Origin: Edaphobacter lichenicola | GTDB lineage: Bacteria > Acidobacteriota > Terriglobia > Terriglobales > Acidobacteriaceae | Length of the DNA: 64,000 bases | Direction of reading: 5' to 3' | NCBI RefSeq assembly: GCF_014201315.1 | Contig: NZ_JACHDY010000001.1 | Span: forward strand, 1,240,001-1,304,000 | Shown here: positions 9,601 to 18,126 of the stretch, piece by piece | How the letters are laid out: the number at the start of each line of letters is the position of its first letter | Position numbering within the stretch: the first letter of the stretch is position 1 | Notes under the pieces: model-generated | What the model was told of the DNA's origin: nothing | The model's input: the letters and a program-made list of their open reading frames with translations, nothing else | Databases searched by the model: none | Program-made: the position numbers and the translations under genes

Positions 9601-10107
9601 TTTCCCTTCACCCCGACCTATAACGTGCCGGGAGGCAACCTCTACTACGCCGCCAGCGGATACAACACACTGCGTCCGGCCTCGTATAACGGAGGCGCAA
9701 AAAGCAGCAGCAGCAATGATGCCTTTGAAAACGGCAAACCCAACCTCAACTTCCCCGACGCCGGCCCCACCCAGCCCTACTTCACCGCGCCTGTCGCGCC
9801 CACCGCGGGCTCTTCCGGCTTCGCATCCGGACTGCCGCAACTTCCCGGTATCGCACGCAACTCCTTCAACGGCCCAGGCTATAGAGACGTCGACGCAACC
9901 CTCACCAAATCCTTCGGCCTACCGAAGGCAAAGATCATTGGAGAAGACGCCGCCATCGAGATCAGAGCCGACGCCTTCAACCTCTTCAACAACATTAACC
10001 TCACCCCGGGCTCGCTTAACACCAACATCCTGGTTCCAAACTTCGGTCAGGCCAACAACGCCCTCTCCGGCCGCATCATCAACCTCCAGGCCCGCTTCAG
10101 CTTCTAG
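6607..10107 (+). CDS. TonB-dependent receptor with carboxypeptidase-regulatory-like domain
   Basis: This complete 1166-residue outer-membrane receptor is of the Oar-like acidobacterial class. The ATG at 6607 has AGGAGG 5 nt upstream and opens a signal peptide ending near TAHAQF. Residues about 40-130 form the carboxypeptidase-regulatory-like domain (IQGTVSDTEGAVIPGATLTL to SGTYNFNALPP). The plug follows (about 150-310, with TGSNQYHGSAFFRASRPG), then a large beta-barrel ending in INLQARFSF with a terminal phenylalanine. It is directly followed by two GH39 glycosidase genes, so it probably imports the oligosaccharide those enzymes process. Length (about 1100-1200) is normal for the class. Confidence 0.93.
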   Translation: MQHFRSSSIAPLTRLRHSLLGPTLLAILFSLCAVTAHAQFRASIQGTVSDTEGAVIPGATLTLTDTDTNHVITAISNDSGTYNFNALPPDHFNLTVDAKGFKQQLIQNVHIIPEQSNSVNVTLSLGEATTSVTVSGDALPALDTETASISGTVDSNQIQHLPSTGRDVFQLVQLAPGVFGDGAQSSNPGNANQLPGTQGPGGANRANGIFQTENGPQANANGGQYETNGIQIDGISTVSAVWGGTSVITPSEDSVGNVKVLSNGYDAENGRFSGAQIQVTSKTGSNQYHGSAFFRASRPGLNAYQRYNGAGTFQPGTPDERGLLRDSERANQIGGSVGGPILHDKLFAFFAYETQRNNSQTPGTGWYETAAFQALAPANSISKTYLSFPGSLVSSSSLINQTCVNAGLTEGVNCVTIPGQGLNIGSPLNQPLGTQDLTWKSTTNPGVGGGLSNVPDIAFYNTVNPSTQTASQYNGRLDANITKKDHAAFAVYWVPLVTTNYNSSVRAYNLFNRKQNNEAYSVIWNHIFSPTFLNEARANDAGYRFNEVTSNPQAPFGLPLSIVDNLGSISLGTFGAGGPGDLNQHTFTYKDIATKIAANHTIKFGGEVTRLYYLNNNVGAARPIYSFYNIWDFLNDAPHREDGSFNPATGTPSANRQDTREDFYGFFLQDDWKARPNLTLNVGLRYSYFGPFSSKENNLGVVVLGGGASTYTDLTIRHGGNLTKAQKGNFGPEFGFAFSPDMFHGKAVFRGGYGLNYNQTEISISGNSGNNPPGILGVSYASGSPTAIDPRIVYGIAADPKSLFGYPPNPNAIGGFNSVNLPISGGAFLYAFQANQPTIYTQHFSLDTQIDLGHQFVATVGYQGSTTKHLIVQSFLYVNAFAAGQAQNPLVQNIDEYANTGNSNNNSLLLGFKHQMSHQFMFDAEFNYAKTMDTGSGPFFQNQYPYLPYLAYGRSDFNYGKAFKLYGLWQPKFFHGNALLSKVADGWSLSGIFNLHTGFPFTPTYNVPGGNLYYAASGYNTLRPASYNGGAKSSSSNDAFENGKPNLNFPDAGPTQPYFTAPVAPTAGSSGFASGLPQLPGIARNSFNGPGYRDVDATLTKSFGLPKAKIIGEDAAIEIRADAFNLFNNINLTPGSLNTNILVPNFGQANNALSGRIINLQARFSF

Positions 10108-10130
10108 TGCCTCATCTTTCTTGCAGTACA

Positions 10131-10160
10131 AGAGATGCTCCCTCGGGAGCATCTCTTTCT
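10131..10160 (+). terminator. Intrinsic terminator after the TonB-dependent receptor
   Basis: A perfect 12-bp stem (10131-10142 with 10145-10156) closes on a 2-nt spacer, so the actual loop is a little larger, and is followed by TTCTT. It lies 24 nt after the stop codon. Confidence 0.75.
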
Positions 10161-10422
10161 TCAACGTCCTAAGCCGCGCAATCGGCCACCACACGGCGCA
10201 AAAAAAGGACGCCGACGCAATCCAAAAAGTGGCTGCCTCATTTATGGTGCAACAATGGTGCAACGTCATCCCGAAATTTTTTCTGCAAAAAAACAACAAA
10301 ACCCGCGTCATTCCTAACTCCGCACCACGCCAACATGGTGCTAATTCACCACGTTTCACCACCAGAAAACCACGTTGTCACCACGAATTCACCACAAGCT
10401 GCACACCCTGGAGAGATCTCTC
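10161..10422. other. Gene-free leader region with CCAC-rich imperfect repeats
   Basis: No coding frame is supported between the receptor terminator and the first GH39 gene. GGTGCAAC occurs twice (near 10242 and 10254). From about 10337 to 10400 there are repeated TTCACCAC/ACCACG units (TTCACCACGTTTCACCACC, then CACGTTGTCACCACGAATTCACCAC). Similar CCAC-rich tracts follow other genes in this window. A promoter for the GH39 pair probably lies here but no convincing -35/-10 pair was seen. Confidence 0.5.
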
Positions 10423-11997
10423 ATGATTCGATCCCGCACACTCGCCCTGGCCGCGCTTAGCCTCTGCCTTTTCAGCTCCTTATCCCTCACCGCCCAGCAA
10501 GCGGAGCAGATCCGCATCGACGCCAACGCCCCCACCACCCCCTTCCCCCACTTCTGGGAGCAAACCTTCGGCTCCGGTCGCGCCATCCTCTCCCTCCGTC
10601 AGAGCTACCGTGACGACCTTCGCACCGTCAAGAACGTAACCGACTTCAAATCAGTCCGCTTCCACGGCATCTTCATGGACGAAGTCGGCCTCTACGACCC
10701 CGACGCCACCACGAAGAACCCCGGCCTGCCTCCCGAAAAAGTTCAGGGCGCCGGCGTCTACAACTTCTCCTACATCGACCAGATCTACGACGGCCTCCTC
10801 GCCAACAACATCCGTCCTTTCACAGAGTTAAGCTTCATGCCCCGCAAGATGGCAGCCGACCCAAATCAGACGCAGGCCTTCTTCTACAAGCCCGTCGTGT
10901 CACCGCCAAAGGACTACGCCCTCTGGGACGCAATGATCACCGCCTTCGCCCAACACCTCATCGACCGCTACGGCATCGACGAAGTCGCAACCTGGAACTT
11001 CGAAGTCTGGAACGAACCCAACCTCGACTTCTGGGGCGGCCGTCCCAACATCCCCACCTACTTCGAACTCTACGATCACACCGCGCTCGCACTCAAAAAA
11101 GTCAGTCAAAGAATCCGTGTAGGCGGCCCATCGACGGCCCAGGCAGGGTACGTCGCGGACTTCCTCCAACACTGCAAAGACCACAACATCCCCGTCGACT
11201 TCGCCTCCACCCACGTCTACGCGAACGATACCGCCAAAGATGTCTTCCACACCGACGAACAGATTCCCCGCGACGTCATGGTCTATCGCGCGGTCAAAAA
11301 AGTGCACGACGAGATCGCCGCCTCACCCTACCCAAAGATGCCGCTCATCTTCAGCGAGTACAACGCCAGCTACTCCAACGAGCCCGACGTAACCGACACC
11401 ACCTACCTCGGACCTTGGCTCGCCAACAACATCCGCCAGTGCGACGGCCTCACCGAGTCGATGAGCTACTGGACGTTCTCCGACGTCTTCGAAGAGCAGG
11501 GAGTCGTCCGAACGCCCTTCTACGGCGGCTTTGGCCTCGTCGCTGCAGACGGCATCCCCAAGCCTTCCCTCAACGCCTTCGCCATGCTGCACCGCCTTGG
11601 AGACCTCAGAATTGAACTTGAAAACGATGACGCACTCGCAACCAAATCGAGCGATGGCGCGGTAGAAGTCGCTCTCTGGAACTACGCCCCACCCTACGGC
11701 ATCGGAGCCGCCTACACCCCTCCTCCCGCCAACAAAGGCCCAGACAAGAGCTTTCAGCTAACCTTCGCCAACCTCCCATCAAGCGCAAAGGTTGAACTCT
11801 TGCGAGTGGATGACGACCACGGAAACGCAGTGAAAGAGTTTGACGCCATGGGCAGGCCGCGCGACCTCACGCAGGATCAGATCAAAAAGTTGAGAGCCGC
11901 CGGTGCCATGTCGCCTGCAGAAAAACTCCGGCTCTCCAACGGTCATCTGCAGATCACTGTGCCGCCACACGGCCTGGTCGTTCTCATCGTTAAATAA
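10423..11997 (+). CDS. GH39-type glycoside hydrolase (beta-xylosidase-like), first paralogue
   Basis: This 524-residue secreted enzyme has a signal peptide (about residues 1-24, ending SLTAQQ) and a clan GH-A TIM barrel resembling GH39 beta-xylosidases. The acid/base candidate is Glu198 in FEVWNEPN; the nucleophile candidate is Glu312 in IFSEYNAS, at the spacing expected for GH39. A C-terminal beta-sandwich-like region follows from about 430. The ATG at 10423 is chosen over an upstream TTG because GGAGAG precedes it and the signal peptide starts there. It is followed at 65 bp by a paralogue. Substrate could be a xylo-oligosaccharide or another beta-linked glycoside; the exact specificity is not readable. 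Confidence 0.85.
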   Translation: MIRSRTLALAALSLCLFSSLSLTAQQAEQIRIDANAPTTPFPHFWEQTFGSGRAILSLRQSYRDDLRTVKNVTDFKSVRFHGIFMDEVGLYDPDATTKNPGLPPEKVQGAGVYNFSYIDQIYDGLLANNIRPFTELSFMPRKMAADPNQTQAFFYKPVVSPPKDYALWDAMITAFAQHLIDRYGIDEVATWNFEVWNEPNLDFWGGRPNIPTYFELYDHTALALKKVSQRIRVGGPSTAQAGYVADFLQHCKDHNIPVDFASTHVYANDTAKDVFHTDEQIPRDVMVYRAVKKVHDEIAASPYPKMPLIFSEYNASYSNEPDVTDTTYLGPWLANNIRQCDGLTESMSYWTFSDVFEEQGVVRTPFYGGFGLVAADGIPKPSLNAFAMLHRLGDLRIELENDDALATKSSDGAVEVALWNYAPPYGIGAAYTPPPANKGPDKSFQLTFANLPSSAKVELLRVDDDHGNAVKEFDAMGRPRDLTQDQIKKLRAAGAMSPAEKLRLSNGHLQITVPPHGLVVLIVK

Positions 11998-12061
11998 AAA
12001 ATGCCAAATAAAAACGGCCAAATAAAAACAGCCCTCCCCGCTGTTCAGAACGAGGTCACAA

Positions 12062-13585
12062 ATGATGCGCCGCCGAAGCAGACTCCTACCGCTCTCTCTG
12101 ATTCTTTTGTGCACTGCATGGCCGTGTTTCTCTCAGTCTCAGCCGCCCGCCGAAGAAGTCGTCACCATCGACGCCCACGCCACCACAACGCCATTCCCGC
12201 ACTTCTGGGAGCAGATGTTCGGCTCCGGCCGCGCCATCCTCACCCTGCGCGAAGCCTATCGCGAAGACCTCCGCGCCGTTAAAAAAGTAGCCGACTTCCG
12301 CTACGTGCGCTTCCACGCTATCCTGCACGACGAGGTCGGCGTCTACAACGAGGACGAGCACGGCAACCCCGTCTACAACTTCGCCTACGTCGACTCCATC
12401 TACGACGGCCTCCTGAAGAACGACGTTCGCCCCGTCGTAGAGATCAGCTTCATGCCCAAAAAGCTTGCCTTCAACCCCGACGCACTCCATCCCTTCTGGT
12501 ACAAGCAGAACGTCTCGCCACCAAAGAGCATGGAGCGTTGGGACGACCTCATCCAGCACTTCGCCCAGCACCTCGTCGAGCGTTACGGCATCGACGAAGT
12601 CTCTCAGTGGTACTTCGAGGTCTGGAACGAACCCAACATCGACTTCTGGAACGGCATCCCGCGCCAGGAGTCGTACTTCGAGCTCTACGATCACACCGCC
12701 GGCACACTCAAATCCGTCAGCCCTCGTCTGCGCGTAGGCGGCCCCGCCACCGCCGCAGCACAGTGGGTCCCAGAGTTTCTCCAGCACACCGCGGACAACC
12801 ACATCCCCGTCGACTTCGTCTCGACCCACGGCTACGCCGACGATACCGTCCACAACATGTTCGGCACCCACGAAGACATCCCCATGGACGACCGCGTAGG
12901 CCGCGCCATAGCCAAGGTACGCGGAGAGATCGATCACTCCCCCACACCTCACCTCCCGCTCTTCTGGACCGAGTGGAACGTCCCCGGCATGATGGAGGCG
13001 CGCGACACCATCTACGTCGGCCCCGCTCTCGCCAACACCGTACGCGAGTCCGCCGGCAACGTAGACATGCTCTCCTTCTGGACCTTCTCCGACGTCTTCG
13101 AAGAAGGCGGCCCCACCAGCACCCCCTTCCGCGGAGACTTCGGACTACGCGCCTTCGACGGCATCAACAAGCCCAGCTACTACGCCTACGGTCTCCTGCA
13201 CCAACTCGGCGACCAGCGTCTTGCCAACACCTCCCACAACCTGATCGTCACGCGAACATCCAACGGAGACCTGGCCATCGCAGCCTGGAATCTCGTTGAC
13301 CCCGGCCACCAAGGTCTCTCCCGCGAGCTGAACCTCCATCTGTCCGGCGTCCCGCAAAACGCGAAGGTCGCGATGCAGCGAGTCGACCAGGCCCACGGAA
13401 ACGTCCTGCCGCAGTGGGCAGCCATGGGCAAACCCAAAAACCCTACACCCGCCCAGGCCGAACAGCTAAACCGCGAGACCGCACTCCCCGCCCCGGAGCA
13501 GACCGCGCTTCACAATGGAACTCTCCACCTCAGCCTTACTCCGAATGCCCTGGTCCTGATTCAAATCGAAGACTCGCGACATTGA
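12062..13585 (+). CDS. GH39-type glycoside hydrolase, second paralogue
   Basis: This 507-residue secreted GH39-like enzyme is collinear with its upstream neighbour: FPHFWEQMFGSGRAIL and SFWTFSDVFEEGG are nearly identical in both. The acid/base candidate is Glu190 in FEVWNEPN and the nucleophile candidate is Glu304 in FWTEWN. The signal peptide ends near CFSQSQ. The two genes are probably co-transcribed and arose by tandem duplication. The nucleophile context differs (TEWN here, SEYN in the first copy), which may reflect a different aglycone or linkage preference. Confidence 0.85.
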   Translation: MMRRRSRLLPLSLILLCTAWPCFSQSQPPAEEVVTIDAHATTTPFPHFWEQMFGSGRAILTLREAYREDLRAVKKVADFRYVRFHAILHDEVGVYNEDEHGNPVYNFAYVDSIYDGLLKNDVRPVVEISFMPKKLAFNPDALHPFWYKQNVSPPKSMERWDDLIQHFAQHLVERYGIDEVSQWYFEVWNEPNIDFWNGIPRQESYFELYDHTAGTLKSVSPRLRVGGPATAAAQWVPEFLQHTADNHIPVDFVSTHGYADDTVHNMFGTHEDIPMDDRVGRAIAKVRGEIDHSPTPHLPLFWTEWNVPGMMEARDTIYVGPALANTVRESAGNVDMLSFWTFSDVFEEGGPTSTPFRGDFGLRAFDGINKPSYYAYGLLHQLGDQRLANTSHNLIVTRTSNGDLAIAAWNLVDPGHQGLSRELNLHLSGVPQNAKVAMQRVDQAHGNVLPQWAAMGKPKNPTPAQAEQLNRETALPAPEQTALHNGTLHLSLTPNALVLIQIEDSRH

Positions 13586-13785
13586 ATCGCCCAAACCCAG
13601 ACAGAATCGCTTCACCTCTCCACCGAGCCAGCGAAAAAAGAAATTCCAACTACGGAGCGACAGCGCAAATTTGTGCATCAAAAGGCAGAACAGATAAACG
13701 AAGCGCCGCATGGAGGAATTGCTCTCCTCTATTGCTAGCCCGTCCAAAGAGATCAGGATAAAATCTATGTAGAACGAGAGGGCTA

Positions 13786-14190
13786 TTGAACCTTATCCCC
13801 ATAGCGAAATGTTCGATTGAAGACACGCCTTCTCGTGCGCCTGAGATCTGCATTCTGCTCGGTCAAATCCTCATACTCCTGACAACTCTTCTTGTAGCGG
13901 TCATGCCCGTGACGGAGTATCTCTGGACCTTCGACAAGTTTCTCCGCGGCGGCCAGGACTGCGAGTTCGGACTCCTGGCTCTCGCAGCAATCCTCTGTCT
14001 CGTGCTCGTTCTCTCCCATCAACGCAGAGCAGTCCTTACCCTGATCCTCTCGCTTCGACGCGTGCTGTCTTCCCTTTTTCAGCCAGCTGATCCAACCGCC
14101 AGGTCTCTCTCCGGCCTGGTCGCGCCTGTGCAGTTCAATCTGCCGCGCAGCATCTCCCTTCACTCCATCAATCTTCCCCTACAAATCTGA
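13786..14190 (+). CDS. Small membrane protein of unknown function
   Basis: The predicted product is 134 residues and I do not recognise a family. It has two strongly hydrophobic segments (about residues 22-43 and 63-80) and a basic segment after the second, consistent with two transmembrane helices. The TTG at 13786 follows GAGAGGG by a few bases. It lies 99 bp upstream of a radical SAM gene in the same direction and may be its membrane partner; that is inference from position only. Codon quality is weaker than its neighbours, so it could be a chance frame. Confidence 0.5.
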   Translation: MNLIPIAKCSIEDTPSRAPEICILLGQILILLTTLLVAVMPVTEYLWTFDKFLRGGQDCEFGLLALAAILCLVLVLSHQRRAVLTLILSLRRVLSSLFQPADPTARSLSGLVAPVQFNLPRSISLHSINLPLQI

Positions 14191-14288
14191 TACGTCTCTT
14201 CGTGCGTTCGCAGTCGCGACTCCCTCCGAGTCACTTGCGACCTCTATCCAAACTGATCAGTTCTCATCCAGCCGATCATGGAGAAGCA

Positions 14289-15314
14289 ATGAAGAAATCA
14301 GCAGTCATCCACGCGTGGGCCAGAATTCTCGCCGGACGCGCCCCCTCGCTGTCTATCGAAATCACCAAAGAATGTCCCCTGCGGTGCCCCGGCTGCTATG
14401 CCTTCGACTCCGCACATCTCGGCGGAGACACCCAGCTCCGCGAACTCTCCGACTTCAAGGGAGACCAGCTCGTTCAGCGCGTGCTAGAACTTCTCGACAA
14501 AGAAAAGCCTCTACACGTCTCCCTCGTAGGCGGAGATCCCCTCGTCCGCCATCGCGAGCTCGAACTCCTTCTCCCACAGATCGAGGCTCGCGGCATCCAC
14601 ACCCAGATCGTCACCAGCGCCTTCCGCGTCATACCCGCCGAGTGGAAGAGATTCAAAAAGCTCCACATGGTCGTCTCCGTCGACGGCCTCCAACCCGAGC
14701 ACGACGAACGCCGCAAACCCGCCACCTACCGCCGCATCCTCAAAAATATCCAGGACGCCAACATCACCATCCACTGCACCATCACCGCGCAGATCGCCGA
14801 CCGCCCCAGATACCTCGACCAGTTCCTCCAGTTCTGGAGCAGTCAACCCGCGGTAACGAAGGTCTGGTTCAGCCTCTTCACCCCGCAGCGCGGCGCCACC
14901 GATCCAGAGATCCTCACCCCACGCCAGCGAGCCAACATCATCGCCGAGCTGCGCGAGCTCCGAAAGAAATATCCGGTCCTCGATATGCCGGATGTTGTTC
15001 TCCAAGAAATCTCTTCTCCACCAAAGACCCCCGAAGAGTGTATCTTCGCTCGAACAACTATGACCGTCTCCGCGGACCTCTCAACTAAAATCACCCCCTG
15101 CCAGTTTGGAGGCAACCCCGACTGCGAACAATGTGGCTGCATCGCCTCCATGGGACTGGCAGCAGTCGGCCACCACCGCGTCCTTGGTCCGCTCACCGCC
15201 GGCCACCTCTTCCTGGCCTCCGCCAAAATCGGCGAAGTCTGGCGAAACCTGCAAAGCCCCCTTTCTCCAAAACCTATCATCCGGATAAAAACATCTCCAT
15301 TCGAAATCCTGTGA
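14289..15314 (+). CDS. Radical SAM protein, function unknown
   Basis: This 341-residue protein carries the canonical CxxxCxxC cluster motif CPLRCPGCY near residue 33, which binds the S-adenosylmethionine-cleaving [4Fe-4S] cluster, then HVSLVGGDPLVRHREL, the GGE-like SAM-binding segment with Asp replacing Glu. A C-terminal cysteine group (CQFGGNPDCEQCGC, near residues 270-283) looks like a short SPASM-like auxiliary cluster site. The ATG at 14289 is chosen; the upstream frame from 14202 is not protein-like. It lies 60 bp before a class II aldolase. The architecture resembles the HpnH and peptide-maturase groups but I cannot assign a reaction. Confidence 0.85.
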   Translation: MKKSAVIHAWARILAGRAPSLSIEITKECPLRCPGCYAFDSAHLGGDTQLRELSDFKGDQLVQRVLELLDKEKPLHVSLVGGDPLVRHRELELLLPQIEARGIHTQIVTSAFRVIPAEWKRFKKLHMVVSVDGLQPEHDERRKPATYRRILKNIQDANITIHCTITAQIADRPRYLDQFLQFWSSQPAVTKVWFSLFTPQRGATDPEILTPRQRANIIAELRELRKKYPVLDMPDVVLQEISSPPKTPEECIFARTTMTVSADLSTKITPCQFGGNPDCEQCGCIASMGLAAVGHHRVLGPLTAGHLFLASAKIGEVWRNLQSPLSPKPIIRIKTSPFEIL

Positions 15315-15374
15315 GGAAACATGCACTTTGAAAACCGTAATGGGATTACACTTCATGGCAACGAAAGAGGAACG

Positions 15375-16043
15375 ATGATCGAAGAATGTATCGGCCGGCC
15401 CGAAGTAGAACTAAGGCGCGAACTCGTGCAGTTCGGCCGATGGCTCTCTCGACTCGGCTTCATGCCGGGAACCTCGGGAAACCTCTCCGTCAGGCTCGAT
15501 CAGGAGCGCCTGCTGGTCACCCCCACCGGCATGAGCAAGTACCTCATGCGCCCCTCCGACATGGTCATCGTCGACCTCGAAGGACGACAGCTCGCAGGCT
15601 CAAGAAAGGTCACCAGCGAACTCAGCATGCACCTCGCCGTCTACCAGATGAGAGCCGACATCGAAGCCGTCGTCCACTCCCATCCCCCCATCGCCACCGC
15701 CTTCGCCTGCGCCGGCCGCGCCCTCGACGAGATGCTCTGCCAGGAGGCCGTCATGACCCTCGGCTCAGTCCCTCTGGCCCAGTACGCCACAACCGGTACC
15801 GACGAGGTCGCAGCCAGCCTCAGACCCTTCATCCCTCATCACACCGCTATCCTCATGGCCAATCACGGCGCCGTAGCCTACGGCCCCACCCTCACCGATG
15901 CCTTCCTCAAGATGGAGACCGTCGAGCACCTCGCCCACATCCGCCTCGTAGCCCACCAGCTAGGCTCCTCGCAGACCCTTAGCGACCATCAACTGGACGA
16001 CCTGCTCCGCGCAAGACAAAAGTACCTCCGCAACGCAACCTAA
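15375..16043 (+). CDS. Class II aldolase/adducin family protein
   Basis: This 222-residue protein has the class II (zinc) aldolase fold of L-fuculose-phosphate and L-ribulose-phosphate enzymes. Zinc ligands are the histidines of VVHSHPP and the later histidine of EHLAHIR. The glycine-rich MPGTSGNLSVRL segment near residue 30 is the phosphate-binding region. The ATG at 15375 has AAAGAGG upstream. It directly follows the radical SAM gene, so the pair is probably co-transcribed. It may cleave or epimerise a sugar phosphate, but nothing ties it to the rhamnose genes, which have their own aldolase. Confidence 0.88.
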   Translation: MIEECIGRPEVELRRELVQFGRWLSRLGFMPGTSGNLSVRLDQERLLVTPTGMSKYLMRPSDMVIVDLEGRQLAGSRKVTSELSMHLAVYQMRADIEAVVHSHPPIATAFACAGRALDEMLCQEAVMTLGSVPLAQYATTGTDEVAASLRPFIPHHTAILMANHGAVAYGPTLTDAFLKMETVEHLAHIRLVAHQLGSSQTLSDHQLDDLLRARQKYLRNAT

Positions 16044-16099
16044 ATTCTCTTTCCTGGTACAGAGGCGGTGCCTTGGCAATCAATATCAAACGGGTTGTT

Positions 16100-16626
16100 A
16101 TGCGGTCAGGGATAATCCTGGCCAGGTTCAATGTAAAATTTCTTACCTTCCTCTGCTTCCTAAGCCTGGCGCTGCGCGGCACGGCACAAGAGTGCGGCGT
16201 ATGCACCAAGAACGGGATCGATATGCCGATCTCTCTAGGCATGGGTGTTGTGCGCACGCCAGAATTTTCTGCCAAACGCGGATTTTACAATGTTGATATC
16301 GACGTGAAGTGGCTTCTTCCTACTGATGAGTTGCGATGCAAAATGGGCTTCGCTGTGTCTCCATCAGATAATCACTGCAAATGGGCATCGCTTTTGGATA
16401 TTAGATGGAGGGTTCTCGATGGAAGCGAAGTCGTTGCCGAGGGTACTGACTCAGGCAGAAGCACAGGTTTTGATGCTGACAGTCGATCATTGACGAGGAA
16501 CGTAGCCAATTTTAAAGCCGCGGCTCACCACAAATCGTTGTCGAGCTAACATTTCTGAAAGATGCTAGCGCTCTTGATGTGGCGAAGCCTCGGTTGGTTG
16601 TAGAGCCACCCGGATTTGCGTTTTGA
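16100..16626 (+). pseudogene. Small secreted protein gene with an apparent -1 frameshift
   Basis: Reading from ATG 16100 (or TTG 16073) gives a signal peptide (FLTFLCFLSLALRGTAQ) and a cysteine-containing secreted domain, then stops at 16549 after an unlikely tail. From about 16522 the other forward frame reads GSPQIVVELTFLKDASALD and onward to a stop at 16624-16626, which looks like genuine protein sequence. Restoring one G in the GCGGCTC stretch near 16520 would join the halves into about 175 residues. GC content is lower than in its neighbours. Either the gene is decaying or this is an assembly error. No family was recognised. Confidence 0.6.
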
Positions 16627-16637
16627 TGCCTCCAGCC

Positions 16638-18101
16638 TCACGCACGTCCAAAGTCGATAAACGCATGTTGCGGATCGGTATGCAGCAGCGTCACATCCAC
16701 CATATCCCCCACATCCAGCCCCTGCTCGCCCCGCACCACCTTGCCCTCCACCGGCGGATCGAACACCCGCACGTACGTCCCCTTATCGTTCGCGCCGGTA
16801 ATCACTCCATGGAAGCTCTTCCCCACGCTCCCGGCCAGTGCCACCGCCGCCACTCGCTTCAGCATCGCCCGTTCCACCTTCCGCCCCGCCGACTCTCTCT
16901 CATTGCAGTGCGTCGCAATCGCCTCAAGCTCCTCATCAGTGTAAGGAGCAGCCTCGCCGGCCAGCATCGCCTTCACCACCCGCTGCGTCACCAGGTCCAC
17001 AAACCGCCGGTTCGGCGCAGTCGAGTGCGCATAGTCCTGCGCCGCCAGCCCGAAGTGCCCCGGCTGCTCCGCATCATCATCGCCCTTAGCCAGCACATAC
17101 TCTCCCGGCCCCATCAGCTTGATGATCGCCAGCGACAGATCCGGATAGTGCACCGCATCCGACTCCCTCTGTGCCTGCAAAAACGCGTTCAGCGCGCCCG
17201 AGTCAGGCTGCGCCGGCAGCACCGTCCCATGCCGCCCCACAAGCTCCACAATCCGCGCCCACCTCTCCGGCGACCGCACCACCCTGCGAATCGACGACCG
17301 CTTCGCCTCCCGCAGCATCCGCGCCATCGTCTCGTTCGTAGCGATCATCAACTCTTCAATCAAATCGCTCGCCCGATTATGAAACGCCGTCCCAATCGAC
17401 TCCACCTTGCCATCCACCACCACCGGATCGGCCTCCACCCGGTTGAACTCCAGCGCGCCCATCTTCACCCTCTGAGCCCGCAGCGCCACTGCCGCCTCAT
17501 CCTGCAGCCGCAGCTGCTCTTGCAACTCAACCGAAGCAGCCACCTTCGCATCCGGCCCCGCCTTCCCTTCAAGCCACGGCCCCACATGGCTGTAAGCCAG
17601 CTGCGCCCTGTTCCGAACCTGCGCCCTGTAGATGGCAGTGTTCTGCACCTTCCCTTCGCCATCCACCACAAACTCAACCACCACCGCCATCCGATCCTCG
17701 TCTTCATTCAACGAGGTCAGATCCGTGGAAAGCTCCGTCGGCAGCATGGAAAAGTTCCGCACCGCCGTATAAACCGTCTGCGTCTGCTCCGCCGCATGAT
17801 GATCCAGCGGCGTATCCTTCAGCACCAAAGCCGAAACATCGGCCACCCCCACCCTTACGCGCACCCCACCGTCCACGCGCTCGGCCACCTCAATCTGGTC
17901 CAGATCCCGCGAGGTGTCATTATCAATCGAAGACCACAACAACCCACGCAGATCGCGAACATCCGCATCCGCCTTCGCTCCCGCAGTCGAACGAATCGCC
18001 GCCACCTGCGCGTCGCTGCCGTCAGGAAAGTCAACAGGAAAGCCCTCGCGAACCATCTCAGCGGAGGCAGAAGCAACCAGATCAAAGGGATGAGCAGACA
18101 T
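16638..18101 (-). CDS. RNB-domain ribonuclease (RNase II/R-like, short form)
   Basis: This 487-residue protein contains the RNB exonuclease core. The active-site signature is seen as SSIDNDTSRDLDQIE (near residue 58), giving the aspartates that bind magnesium, and DYAHSTAPNRRFVDLVTQR gives the family's Y-H-T-P-R-R segment. A short S1-like segment closes the C-terminus (GVITGANDKGTYVRVF). It lacks the N-terminal cold-shock domains of full-length RNase R (about 700-800 residues). The ATG at 18101 (MSAHPFDL) is chosen over an upstream arginine/tryptophan-rich extension. It is the last gene of the rhamnose cluster, 25 bp after rhaB. Confidence 0.88.
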   Translation of the reverse strand: MSAHPFDLVASASAEMVREGFPVDFPDGSDAQVAAIRSTAGAKADADVRDLRGLLWSSIDNDTSRDLDQIEVAERVDGGVRVRVGVADVSALVLKDTPLDHHAAEQTQTVYTAVRNFSMLPTELSTDLTSLNEDEDRMAVVVEFVVDGEGKVQNTAIYRAQVRNRAQLAYSHVGPWLEGKAGPDAKVAASVELQEQLRLQDEAAVALRAQRVKMGALEFNRVEADPVVVDGKVESIGTAFHNRASDLIEELMIATNETMARMLREAKRSSIRRVVRSPERWARIVELVGRHGTVLPAQPDSGALNAFLQAQRESDAVHYPDLSLAIIKLMGPGEYVLAKGDDDAEQPGHFGLAAQDYAHSTAPNRRFVDLVTQRVVKAMLAGEAAPYTDEELEAIATHCNERESAGRKVERAMLKRVAAVALAGSVGKSFHGVITGANDKGTYVRVFDPPVEGKVVRGEQGLDVGDMVDVTLLHTDPQHAFIDFGRA

Positions 18102-18126
18102 GCAAAGGAAGCCTACCACGCGAGTG

